Assembly (NCBI GenBank): GCA_028817685.1
Contig: JAPPPC010000286.1
Coordinates: 1-13,812 of the forward strand
DNA length: 13,812 nt
Direction of reading: 5' to 3'
From: Rhodospirillaceae bacterium
GTDB lineage: Bacteria; Pseudomonadota; Alphaproteobacteria; UBA8366; GCA-2717185
Of the stretch, positions 6,698-13,684 are shown one piece after another. Numbering within the stretch: position 1 is the stretch's first letter; each line of letters begins with the position of its first letter. Under the pieces are notes generated by a model. The model had not been told where the DNA came from and did no database searches. It saw nothing but the letters and a program-made list of their open reading frames with translations. Position numbers and translations under genes: made by a program.

Positions 6698-7600
6698 ATG
6701 GTCGATCGCCTGCCGCCGCTGAAATCTTTGCGCGCCTTCGAAGCGGCGGGACGGCATCTGAGCTTCACCCGCGCGGCGAACGAGCTGAACGTGACCCAGG
6801 CAGCGGTGAGCCATCAGATCAAGGCGCTGGAAACCTGGCTCGACGTGCCGCTGTTCAAACGGCTGAACCGCGCGCTGTTGCTGACGGAACCCGGCCAGCA
6901 CTACCTCCACTCGGTACGCCGCGCGCTGGAAATTCTGGCCGACGCCACGCAGCAGATCACCGCGGCCGGCGGCGGCGACCCGCTCACGATCAGCGTCATG
7001 CCGTCCTTCGGGGCGAAGTGGCTGGTCTCGCGCCTGGTCCGGTTCAGCACCGAACATCCGGAAATCGATTTGCGGTTCTCCGCCGAAGACGATCTGGTCG
7101 ATTTCGCCCGCGACGATGTCGATATCGCGATCCGGTTCGGCCGCGGAATCTGGGCGGGGCTGGAATCCCACCTTCTGATGCGCCAGGACGTCTTCCCGGT
7201 GTGCAGCCCGAAGCTCGTCGCGGAAGGGCCGCATCCGCTGAAAGTGCCGGGCGACCTGCGCCATCATGTGCTGCTGCACGAACGGCCGGCGAGCTACGAT
7301 TGGCGGACCTGGCTGCTGGCGGCCGGCGTCGACGGCATCGATCCGGTGCGCGGACCGAGTTTCAGCCACGCGCATGTCCTGCTGCAGGCGACGATCGACG
7401 GCCAAGGTGTGGCGCTCGGCGCGACGCCTCTGGTCGATGACGATTTGGCGGCCGGGCGGCTGGTGAAGCCCTTCGATCTGACCTTGCCCGGCGAGTGGGC
7501 CTACTACGTGGTCTATCCGGAGGAACGCCGGACCGAAACCAATATCCAGACATTCCGCACTTGGATCACCGCCGAGGCGCGTCGGGAGCCGGCGCTGTAA
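6698..7600 (+). CDS. LysR-family transcriptional regulator, GcvA-like
   Basis: A 300-residue regulator. The N-terminal winged helix-turn-helix covers residues 6-65, with FTRAANELNVTQAAVSHQIKALE at 23-45. The LKSLRAFEAAGRHLSF start and the LFKRLNR stretch are typical of the GcvA/AmpR-like branch. The C-terminal periplasmic-binding-protein-like effector domain starts at about residue 93 (LTISVMPSFGAKWLVSRL) and includes DVDIAIRFGRG. The effector is unknown. GcvA-type regulators in alphaproteobacteria control many kinds of amino-acid and catabolic genes, so the glycine cleavage role cannot be assumed. The start is supported by AAGGA at 6686-6690, 7 bp upstream. The likely targets are itself and the divergent DUF1127 gene. 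It ends 1 bp before the stop of the convergent GFA gene. Confidence 0.93.
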   Translation: MVDRLPPLKSLRAFEAAGRHLSFTRAANELNVTQAAVSHQIKALETWLDVPLFKRLNRALLLTEPGQHYLHSVRRALEILADATQQITAAGGGDPLTISVMPSFGAKWLVSRLVRFSTEHPEIDLRFSAEDDLVDFARDDVDIAIRFGRGIWAGLESHLLMRQDVFPVCSPKLVAEGPHPLKVPGDLRHHVLLHERPASYDWRTWLLAAGVDGIDPVRGPSFSHAHVLLQATIDGQGVALGATPLVDDDLAAGRLVKPFDLTLPGEWAYYVVYPEERRTETNIQTFRTWITAEARREPAL

Positions 7601-7601
7601 C

Positions 7602-8036
7602 CTAGGTCTTGGGGACTTGCATATTCTGGCTATACCCCTCGAACTGCGGCAGGCCGTCGGTGAGTTCGTAATAGTCGCCCTTGTCGGCGACGAAGATGTG
7701 CGCCGCCAGCGTGAGCCCCGATCCCGCATCGAGCGACCCCGCATAAATCGCGGTGTAATCCCGGGCATCCGCTTCCCAGAACAGGGTCGATCCGCATTTG
7801 GCGCAGAAGCCGCGCTGCGCGTCCGGCGAGGCTCGAAACCAGGTCAGGGAGTCGCGCCCCGTAATTTCAAGGTTCTCGCGCGCCGTCGCCGTCGCGGCCA
7901 CGTGGTGGCCGCTCATCCGGCGGCACTGGCTGCAATGGCAGGCGATGATCTCCCGCAGGGGTCCCCGAACCTGGTATCGCACGGCGCCACAAAGGCAGGC
8001 GCCGGTGGCGCGAACGTCATCGCTGGTTTCCGTCAT
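7602..8036 (-). CDS. GFA-family zinc protein (formaldehyde-activating enzyme / CENP-V domain)
   Basis: A 144-residue Mss4-like-fold protein of the GFA/CENP-V family. The zinc ligands are intact: CLC at residues 14-16, CHCSQC at 33-38 (C33, C35, C38) and CAKC at 78-81. The GACLCGAVRY start and the FRASPDAQRGFCAKCGSTLFW stretch are signatures of the family. The name comes from glutathione-dependent formaldehyde-activating enzyme (Gfa) of Paracoccus, but most paralogues have unknown substrates. The frame is open to 8276, but the ATG at 8036 has TAGGAA at 8045-8050 and fits the family start. It converges with the LysR gene with a single base between stop codons, and diverges from the FAD oxidoreductase gene. 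Confidence 0.9.
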   Translation of the reverse strand: MTETSDDVRATGACLCGAVRYQVRGPLREIIACHCSQCRRMSGHHVAATATARENLEITGRDSLTWFRASPDAQRGFCAKCGSTLFWEADARDYTAIYAGSLDAGSGLTLAAHIFVADKGDYYELTDGLPQFEGYSQNMQVPKT

Positions 8037-8070
8037 GATCGCCGTTCCTAACATCCGTTCCGTTTCGCTC

Positions 8071-8100
8071 TTGTACCGCCGGCCGATCATGCCACATATT
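8071..8100 (+). promoter_or_regulatory. Weak candidate promoter of the FAD oxidoreductase gene
   Basis: TTGTAC (8071-8076) and CATATT (8095-8100) are separated by 18 bp, with the predicted start at about 8107. It would leave a leader of about 56 bases containing the six-codon reading frame at 8146. The consensus match is weak. The rest of the gap 8037-8145 shows nothing else I can name. Confidence 0.22.
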
Positions 8101-8145
8101 TGGGCGCTTCCCGCCGCACAATCATCAAGAGAGCACCGATCTCGG

Positions 8146-8166
8146 ATGACGGAACCCGCCCCGTGA
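8146..8166 (+). other. Possible six-codon leader ORF overlapping a GTG start
   Basis: An ATG at 8146 opens a six-codon frame (MTEPAP) whose TGA stop (8164-8166) overlaps the GTG start (8163-8165) of the FAD oxidoreductase. This arrangement would allow translational coupling. The frame is so short that chance is a real alternative. A weak Shine-Dalgarno-like CGGAA lies at 8150-8154, which suits direct initiation at the GTG. Confidence 0.25.
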
Positions 8167-9347
8167 AACATCTCGTGCTGATCGGCGGCGGCCACAGCCA
8201 CGTCGCGGTGTTGCGCGCCTTCGGCATGGCACCGCCGCCGGACACGCGGCTGACCCTGATCTGCAACGTGGTGCACACCCCTTATTCCGGCATGCTACCC
8301 GGACTGATCGCGGGGCACTATCGCTTCGAAGACGCGCATATCGACCTGACGCCGCTGTCCGAATTCGCCAAGGCCACTTTCGTCAACGACACCGTTATCG
8401 GTCTCGATCCGGAAACCAGAATGGTCAAACGCACAGGCGGGCCGCCAAATCCCTAAGACCTGCTGTCGATCAATATCGGATCCGCCCCCGCCACAAAGAA
8501 CGTTCCCGGTGCGGCGGAACACACGGTCCCGGTCAAGCCAATCAGCGGGTTCCTGTCGCACTGGGAGGCGCTGCAGGCTCGCCTTGCCGCAGACGACCAA
8601 CCGTGCCGGATCGCCGTTGTCGGCGGCGGTGCCGGCGGCGTCGAGCTGCTGCTCGCCCTGCAACATCGTCTCTTACAGGGACCGCACGCGCACCGGCTTC
8701 AATTCCACCTGGTCACCGAAGAAGACGAACTGCTGTCGACTCACCTGCCCCGTATCCGCAAGGCATTTCACCGGACATTCGCCGCGCGCGGCATCGCCCT
8801 GCACACCAACCATAGGGTCAGCCACGTCGAAGCCGGCCGGCTCCATTGCGAGAATGGCGGGACGCTAGCTTTCGACGAGATCCTGTGGGTGACGGCGGCA
8901 GGGGCCGCATCCTGGCCCGCCGAGGCCGGCCTCTCCATCGATGGCAGAGGCTTCATCGCCATCGGCGAAACGATGCAGTCGGTCTCGCACCCGGAGGTCT
9001 TCGCGGTCGGCGATATCGCCTCGATGGCCGCGCATCCGCGGCCCAAATCCGGCGTCTTCGCGGTCAAACAGGGGCCGGCCCTGGCCGAGAATCTGCGACG
9101 CCATCTGGCGGGCGACCCGCTCGTACCGCACATCCCGCAATCGAAGTATCTCAGCCTGATCAGCACCGGCGACCGTTACGCGGTCGGCTCGCGCGGCGGC
9201 TGGAGCCTGCAGGGCCGGTTGATGTGGCACCTGAAGGACTGGATCGACCGCCGCTTCATCGCGACCTATACGGACTTACCTGTCCTGCGAGGACCCGCGC
9301 AATCGCAGCCCGAAGCCGGCGTTACCCCACCCAGGCGATCGCCTTGA
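8163..9347 (+). pseudogene. FAD/NAD(P) oxidoreductase of the SelD N-terminal-domain type, interrupted by one in-frame TAA
   Basis: The frame from GTG 8163 to TGA 9345-9347 would encode 394 residues but has TAA at 8454-8456 (codon 98). Before it comes VLIGGGHSHV (FAD-binding, residues 5-14) and TPYSGMLPGLIAGHY. After it, in the same frame, come DLLSINIGS, the second dinucleotide fold IAVVGGGAGGVEL, EILWVTAAG, EVFAVGDIAS, GVFAVKQGP and KDWIDRRF. All are hallmarks of the TIGR03169 family, found alone or fused to the N-terminus of selenide, water dikinase (SelD). From memory the family has Tyr just before D-L/V-L-S, so TAT or TAC probably became TAA. No further damage is visible. No in-frame ATG, GTG or TTG appears until 8889, so re-initiation close by is unlikely. 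It has no SelD domain: the protein stops shortly after the oxidoreductase end. Its 3' end overlaps the convergent Rid gene by 26 bp. A recent nonsense mutation, readthrough or sequencing error are all possible. Confidence 0.85.
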
Positions 9348-9702
9348 TCTCGATCAGCGCGCCGGGCCGGATCAACCCGGCGACCTTCACGCCCGTGGCC
9401 GCCGGGTAGGGGCCGTCGCCGAAAAATTCGCGGCGGGCATCCGCCGTCTTCGCGTCGCCCTCGAACGTCGTCACGTAATCGACCGTTTCGATGACATCGC
9501 CGAAGCCGGCGCCCGCTTCTTCCAGCACCTTGCCCATCTTCTGGAAGATGTAGCGGCACTGCGATTCCAGATCCGTACCCACGATCTGGCGGTTCTCGTC
9601 CGTGGCCGTCATGCCGGAGATGACCAGCATCGGTCCGGACCGGACGGCGGCGGAGAAGGTGTATCCCTTCGGCAGCGGATAGGCGGTGAATTCCGGGTTC
9701 AT
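9322..9702 (-). CDS. Rid-family (RidA/YjgF/UK114) protein lacking the catalytic arginine
   Basis: A 126-residue protein of typical Rid length, normally a homotrimer. Typical elements are AVRSGPMLVISG at 19-30, QCRYIFQKMGKVLEEAGAG at 48-66 and the C-terminal ALIEIKAIAWV at 115-125. Archetypal RidA, which hydrolyses 2-aminoacrylate-type enamines, has PARSCVEV with the essential Arg105. Here this reads PAATGVKV at 100-107, with Ala102 at the Arg position. It therefore belongs to one of the Rid subfamilies without imine deaminase activity, whose substrates are mostly unknown. Its ATG overlaps the stop of the MaoC gene (ATGA, 9699-9702), so translation is probably coupled. AAAGGG lies 10-15 bp upstream inside the MaoC gene. 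Confidence 0.88.
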   Translation of the reverse strand: MNPEFTAYPLPKGYTFSAAVRSGPMLVISGMTATDENRQIVGTDLESQCRYIFQKMGKVLEEAGAGFGDVIETVDYVTTFEGDAKTADARREFFGDGPYPAATGVKVAGLIRPGALIEIKAIAWVG

Positions 9703-10178
9703 GATATGGCATCCCTTTCTATCGATGTTCGCAGCATGTATCGGTGCGTGACGCGCGCATGGACGTCGCCGGCCGCCGACAGAACGTCGATATCGAAGGC
9801 GGCGATGCAGCGATTGTCGGATTTTTCCGCGACGCTCGCCACGCGCAGGACGACGGTGACGGTATCGCCCACGAAAACCGGCGACTGGAACTTGGTCTCG
9901 ATGCCGAGCATGGCGATCATGCTGTCCCGCAGCCGGTCCGACAACGGGGTGGCACCGAGAGCGGTCATGGCGGTGATCAGCAAGCCGTGCGCGATGGGCG
10001 CCTTCAACCCGATGGCCTGCGCATAGCCTTCGTCGTAATGGATGGGATGATTGTCGCCCGTCAGCGCCGCGAAGGCCGCGAAGGCCTGTTCGTCAAGCCG
10101 AACGTCGCGGCGCGCGACCTCTTCACCCGGCACCAGATCCGCACCGCCAAGCTGGCTCTGCAAAGGTTGTTGCGTCAT
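9699..10178 (-). CDS. MaoC-family (R)-specific enoyl-CoA hydratase-like protein
   Basis: A 159-residue hot-dog-fold protein. The hydratase 2 motif runs FAALTGDNHPIHYDEGYAQ at 36-54, with catalytic Asp42 and His47, followed by GLKAPIAHGLL at 57-67. KFQSPVFVGDTVTV at 96-109 is the usual continuation. Such proteins hydrate trans-2-enoyl-CoA or related acyl-CoA thioesters; the natural substrate is unknown. The frame is open to 10274, but the ATG at 10178 has a full GGAGG at 10186-10190, 7 bp upstream. It begins 17 bp after the senB-like gene and overlaps the Rid gene by 4 bp, so the three probably form one operon in the order senB, maoC-like, rid-like. Confidence 0.9.
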   Translation of the reverse strand: MTQQPLQSQLGGADLVPGEEVARRDVRLDEQAFAAFAALTGDNHPIHYDEGYAQAIGLKAPIAHGLLITAMTALGATPLSDRLRDSMIAMLGIETKFQSPVFVGDTVTVVLRVASVAEKSDNRCIAAFDIDVLSAAGDVHARVTHRYMLRTSIERDAIS

Positions 10179-10195
10179 GGACCGGCCTCCCGCCC

Positions 10196-11149
10196 CTATT
10201 GAAACCGGTCGAGGACGGATTTCCACGCCGCCGACTCGTTTTCCGGCGTGAAGCGCGGCGCCAGCACCCGGCACTGCCGGTCCAGATCAGTCAGAAACGC
10301 CGGATCGGCTTCCGCCCGGACCAACAATGACCGCAGTCCCTCCGTATCCTTGACCGGATAGTATCCGGCGTAGTTTTCGCCCAGAAGACCGATATTGCCG
10401 GAGATGTCAGAGGCGATGACCGGGACGCCGGCGACCAGCGCTTCGGAGACCACATTGGCGCCGCCCTCCATGATCGAGCTGATCACCATCAGATGGGTCT
10501 TGCCGAACTCACGCCGTACCGCCCAGCCCGGCACTTCGCCGCGCCAGAGATATCGCGCATTGCGGTCCATCTCCGCCCTCGCGTCCCGGGCCCAGCTCTC
10601 GTCATGCGCCTTGCCCAGATGGATGACCCGCAGCCGCGAGTCCGGAGGCAGGTCGCGGACCGCATAGGCTGTCCGCAGCGAATCCTTCTCCTCGCGCAGA
10701 TGCCCGATAACGCAGATGTCGAAGTGACGCCGCGCAGGCCGGCGCGGCCGGGTGAGCGGCTTGGCACTCTGCGGCGCAACGGTCAGCTTGGCGCTGAACG
10801 CAGCGGGAATATCCTGATCCACCCGGTCGTGCAGACAGACCAGCCAATCCGCCATCTCCATCGAGCGGCGCGTGACTTCCGGGTGGCTCTCCTGGAAGCG
10901 GTAGATGTCGGTGCCGGTCAACGCGACGACCAATGGCCGGTGAGGATATCGGGCGCGAAACTGCGTGATCGACTCCGCGCTGCGCCAGGCGTGCAGCGCC
11001 ACCATCATATCCGCGGGCGCCCCATCATAACTCTCAGCGACACGGACGCGATGGCCCAACCCGGCCAGAATTCGCTGCCAGCGGTTCGCGGTCGTCCGGT
11101 TGCCCGACTTGGACCGCTTCGCCGCCGGGGTTATAAGGCTAATCTCCAT
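10196..11149 (-). CDS. senB: Selenosugar synthase SenB-like glycosyltransferase (TIGR04348 type)
   Basis: A 317-residue GT-B glycosyltransferase. The N-terminal SLITPAAKRSKSGNRTTANRW (4-24) and HRVRVAESYDGAPADMMVALHAWRSA (33-58), then VVALTGTDIYR (74-84), fit the family once called TIGR04348 and now selenosugar synthase SenB. The GT4 donor site is EGGANVVSE at 228-236 (EX7E), followed by AGVPVIASDISGNIGLLG. SenB joins selenophosphate to a UDP-amino sugar to make the selenosugar that SenA uses. The head-to-head senA-like neighbour strongly supports this assignment. Upstream in-frame starts exist at 11170 (ATG) and 11188 (GTG), but the ATG at 11149 matches the family start. It has no Shine-Dalgarno sequence, and its start codon lies in an inverted repeat. 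The MaoC gene follows after 17 bp. Confidence 0.82.
   Translation of the reverse strand: MEISLITPAAKRSKSGNRTTANRWQRILAGLGHRVRVAESYDGAPADMMVALHAWRSAESITQFRARYPHRPLVVALTGTDIYRFQESHPEVTRRSMEMADWLVCLHDRVDQDIPAAFSAKLTVAPQSAKPLTRPRRPARRHFDICVIGHLREEKDSLRTAYAVRDLPPDSRLRVIHLGKAHDESWARDARAEMDRNARYLWRGEVPGWAVRREFGKTHLMVISSIMEGGANVVSEALVAGVPVIASDISGNIGLLGENYAGYYPVKDTEGLRSLLVRAEADPAFLTDLDRQCRVLAPRFTPENESAAWKSVLDRFQ
11109..11137 (+). promoter_or_regulatory. Candidate senA promoter inside the senB 5' coding region
   Basis: TTGGAC (11109-11114) and TATAAG (11132-11137) are separated by exactly 17 bp. The -10 box matches five of six consensus bases; the -35 box is weaker. The predicted start is near 11144, giving a leader of about 25 bases before the senA ATG. 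The promoter overlaps the first codons of senB on the other strand. Promoter prediction by eye in GC-rich DNA is uncertain. Confidence 0.42.
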
Positions 11150-11153
11150 TAGC
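11138..11153. promoter_or_regulatory. Perfect 6+6 bp inverted repeat, possible operator between senA and senB
   Basis: GCTAAT (11138-11143), spacer CTCC, ATTAGC (11148-11153). The arms are perfect reverse complements. The site directly follows the proposed senA -10 box, covers its predicted transcription start, and includes the senB start codon (11147-11149). A repressor bound here could block both genes. Alternatively, the senB mRNA could form a six-pair hairpin with a GGAG loop that hides part of the AUG. The arms are short, so chance cannot be excluded. Confidence 0.45.
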
Positions 11154-11168
11154 AGCGCAGATTGCCCC

Positions 11169-12452
11169 ATGACCCAGCCCGTTGCCACCGACTATCTGAA
11201 AGAAATCATGCGCGACGCCAATGCGCGCACCCTGGAACTGGTGCATGGTCTGGACGCCGAACAGCTGATCGGCCCGAAGCTGGAGATCGTCAATCCCCTG
11301 CGCTGGGAGATCGGCCACGTCGCCTGGTTCCACGAATATTTCATACTGCGCCGCAAATACGGGCGCGACACCCTGCATGAGCGCGGGGACAAGGTGTACG
11401 ACTCGATTGCGATCCATCATGAGACGCGCTGGGGTCTGCCCCTGCTGGAGATGGACGAAACACTGCAATATATCGCCGATGTCGAGCATGCGCTGCTGGA
11501 CCGGTTGGAGGGCGGCATGGCGAGCGAGCAGGACAGTTACCTGTACCAGTTCACCACCTTCCATCAGGATATGCACAACGAGGCCTACACCTACACCCGT
11601 CAGACATTGGGCTATCCAACGCCGGATTTCGCGCTGGCCGAAGCCGAAGCGGTGCCGGGCGGCACGCATCCTGGCGACGCCGACATCCCCGGCGGTACAT
11701 TCGATATCGGCAATCCGCAGAACGCGCCGTTCGTGTTCGACAATGAGAAATGGGCGCATCCCGAAACGGTCGCTCCCTTCAGGATGGCGAAGGCGCAGGT
11801 CAGCAACGCGGAATTCGCCGCCTTCGTCGATGATGGCGGCTATGAACAAGAACGGTTCTGGGACGATGTCGGCTGGCAGTGGCGCTGCCAGGGGGACATC
11901 ACGCACCCGATCTACTGGCGGCCGGACGGGCACGGCAAGTGGGGCCTGCGCCGGTTCGACACGGTCATCGACCTGCCGCCGGACCAGGCCATCATCCATG
12001 TGAGCTGGTTCGAGGCGCAGGCCTATTGCCGCTGGGCCGGGCGGCGGCTGCCGACGGAGGCGGAATGGGAATTCGCGGCCACGACCGACGGGCAGGGTGG
12101 CAAGCGCGCCTATCCCTGGGGCAACGAGGCGCCGGATGCAACGCGCGCCAATCTCGACGGGCGCGGGCTGGGCGTCGTCGATGTGGGCGCAAAACCGGCG
12201 GGCGACAGTGTGCACGGCGTGCGGCAATTGATCGGCAATGTCTGGGAGTGGACGGATACGACGTTCGGCCCCTTCCCCGGCTTCGCGCCCGACGATTACA
12301 AGGAATATTCCGAGCCGCTATTCGGGACGACCAAGGTGCTGCGCGGCGGCGCCTGGCCGACCCGCGGCCGAATGATCGATTCGACCTACCGAAATTTCTA
12401 CGGACCAGAGCGGCGCGACGTCCTCGCCGGCTTCCGCACCTGCGCGCTGTGA
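11169..12452 (+). CDS. senA: Selenoneine synthase SenA-like (EgtB-family nonheme iron enzyme)
   Basis: A 427-residue protein with an N-terminal DinB-like four-helix domain (about 5-150) and a C-terminal FGE-sulfatase/C-type-lectin domain (about 170-427). The iron ligands are His50 (in WEIGHVAWFHEYF), His132 and His136 of the HxxxHxE motif FHQDMHNEAYTY. Other EgtB-family features are LPTEAEWEFAA at 294-304, YPWGN at 315-319, GNVWEWT at 356-362, LRGGAW and the terminal RNFYGPERRDVLAGFRTCAL. The N-terminal part (NPLRWEIGHVAWFHEY, then VYDSIAIHHETRWGLPL) resembles SenA more than classical EgtB. SenA makes the C-Se bond between hercynine and the selenosugar from SenB. The adjacent senB-like gene is the main reason to prefer senA over egtB. 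No hercynine-forming EgtD gene is present. It has no clear Shine-Dalgarno sequence. A CoA-transferase gene follows after 10 bp. Confidence 0.82.
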   Translation: MTQPVATDYLKEIMRDANARTLELVHGLDAEQLIGPKLEIVNPLRWEIGHVAWFHEYFILRRKYGRDTLHERGDKVYDSIAIHHETRWGLPLLEMDETLQYIADVEHALLDRLEGGMASEQDSYLYQFTTFHQDMHNEAYTYTRQTLGYPTPDFALAEAEAVPGGTHPGDADIPGGTFDIGNPQNAPFVFDNEKWAHPETVAPFRMAKAQVSNAEFAAFVDDGGYEQERFWDDVGWQWRCQGDITHPIYWRPDGHGKWGLRRFDTVIDLPPDQAIIHVSWFEAQAYCRWAGRRLPTEAEWEFAATTDGQGGKRAYPWGNEAPDATRANLDGRGLGVVDVGAKPAGDSVHGVRQLIGNVWEWTDTTFGPFPGFAPDDYKEYSEPLFGTTKVLRGGAWPTRGRMIDSTYRNFYGPERRDVLAGFRTCAL

Positions 12453-12462
12453 GAGGCCGGAA

Positions 12463-13677
12463 ATGACGAACAATCCGGCGAGACCCGGGCCTCTTGGTCC
12501 CTTTCGCGTCCTCGATCTCACCCAGGTACTGTCGGGACCGCACTGCACGCAGATGCTGGCCGATTTCGGTGCCGACGTGGTCAAGGTAGAGCGGCCCGGC
12601 GTCGGCGACGATCTGCGCAACACGCTGGCCTATGAGGGCCGCGAGGAGCACCAGGACTATTTCTACGCCAACAATCGCTCGAAACGCAGCATCGCGCTCG
12701 ACCTCAAATCGCCGAAGGATCTGGAAATCGCCCGAGCGCTGGCGGCGGAGGCGGACATCGTCGCGGAAAATTTCGCACCCGGTACGGCCGACCGGCTCAA
12801 GATGGGATATGAGGATCTGAAGGCGATCAATCCGAAGCTGCTTTACTGCTCGATATCAGGCTTCGGACAAACCGGCCCGGCGCGCGACCGGTTGGCCCTC
12901 GACCCGGTCATCCAGGCGGTCTCCGGCGTAATGAGCGTGACCGGCGACGACGGGGCGCCCCCGATGCAGATCGGTGCGCCGCTGGCCGACGTCATGGCCG
13001 GGATGTATGCCGCCTATGCCATTGTCGGCGCGCTGCACGGGGTGCGGACCAGTGGCGAGGGCTGTTATCTGGATGTCAGCATGCAAGATGCGGTGATGGC
13101 GGCGCTGGGGCCCCGCATGGGCGAAACCCTGCAGGCCGGCAGGCTGCCGTCGAGACAGGGCAACGGCAATCCGCTGCGCGTCCCCGCGGAAAGTTACCGC
13201 ACCGCGGACGGACGCTACCTCGCGGTGATCTGCATGAGCGACCGCTTCTGGCCGCCAATCTGCCGCGCCGTCGGACGCCCCGATCTGGCCGAGGATCCGC
13301 AGTATGAGAAGATGGCCGACCGGGTCGCCGCGCGCGAGACGATCGATGGGATTCTGGCGGACATCTTCGCGACAAAGACCATCGAGGAATGGGTGCCGGC
13401 GCTCGACGCCGAAAGGGTCCCCTACTCCCGCGTCAACGATTACGCGGAGGCCCTGAGTGACCCGCAGGTCGAACATCGCGGCCTGGTGCGGGACATCGAG
13501 CACCCGGCCTCCGGCCCGATCCGCGTCGTCGGACCACCCTGGAAAACAACGGCGGCGGAAGCGCCGGTAACGCCGCCGCCTCTGCTCGGCGAGCATACCG
13601 AAGAAGTCCTACGCGAATGGCTCGGCTGGGGCGATCGGGAGATTTCAGACTTCGCGAACCGCGCCGCCGCCGACTAG
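12463..13677 (+). CDS. CaiB/BaiF family (class III) CoA-transferase
   Basis: A 404-residue class III CoA-transferase, the usual length. The N-terminal VLDLTQVLSGPHCTQMLADFGADVVKVE (16-43) is characteristic, as is RSKRSIALDLK (72-82). The catalytic aspartate that forms the aspartyl-CoA anhydride is Asp176, in GAPLADVMAGMYAA (171-184). RVPYSRVNDYAEALSDPQ is the typical C-terminal part. It should move CoA between carboxylic acids; donor and acceptor cannot be told. It starts 10 bp after the senA-like stop, with GAGAGG at 12451-12456 overlapping that stop, so the two are probably co-transcribed. Its stop TAG (13675-13677) shares two bases with the repeat element that follows, so the native C-terminus may have differed before that element arrived. 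Confidence 0.94.
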   Translation: MTNNPARPGPLGPFRVLDLTQVLSGPHCTQMLADFGADVVKVERPGVGDDLRNTLAYEGREEHQDYFYANNRSKRSIALDLKSPKDLEIARALAAEADIVAENFAPGTADRLKMGYEDLKAINPKLLYCSISGFGQTGPARDRLALDPVIQAVSGVMSVTGDDGAPPMQIGAPLADVMAGMYAAYAIVGALHGVRTSGEGCYLDVSMQDAVMAALGPRMGETLQAGRLPSRQGNGNPLRVPAESYRTADGRYLAVICMSDRFWPPICRAVGRPDLAEDPQYEKMADRVAARETIDGILADIFATKTIEEWVPALDAERVPYSRVNDYAEALSDPQVEHRGLVRDIEHPASGPIRVVGPPWKTTAAEAPVTPPPLLGEHTEEVLREWLGWGDREISDFANRAAAD

Positions 13678-13684
13678 ATCAGAT

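Noticed and set aside
8454..8456. Stop codon as selenocysteine or as a frameshift product
   Set aside because: The codon is TAA, not TGA, and the family sequence continues in the same frame, so neither recoding to selenocysteine nor a frameshift explains it.
11139..12227. Minus-strand open frame of 362 codons
   Set aside because: It is antisense to the senA-like gene and shows no domain. The plus-strand protein has intact metal ligands.
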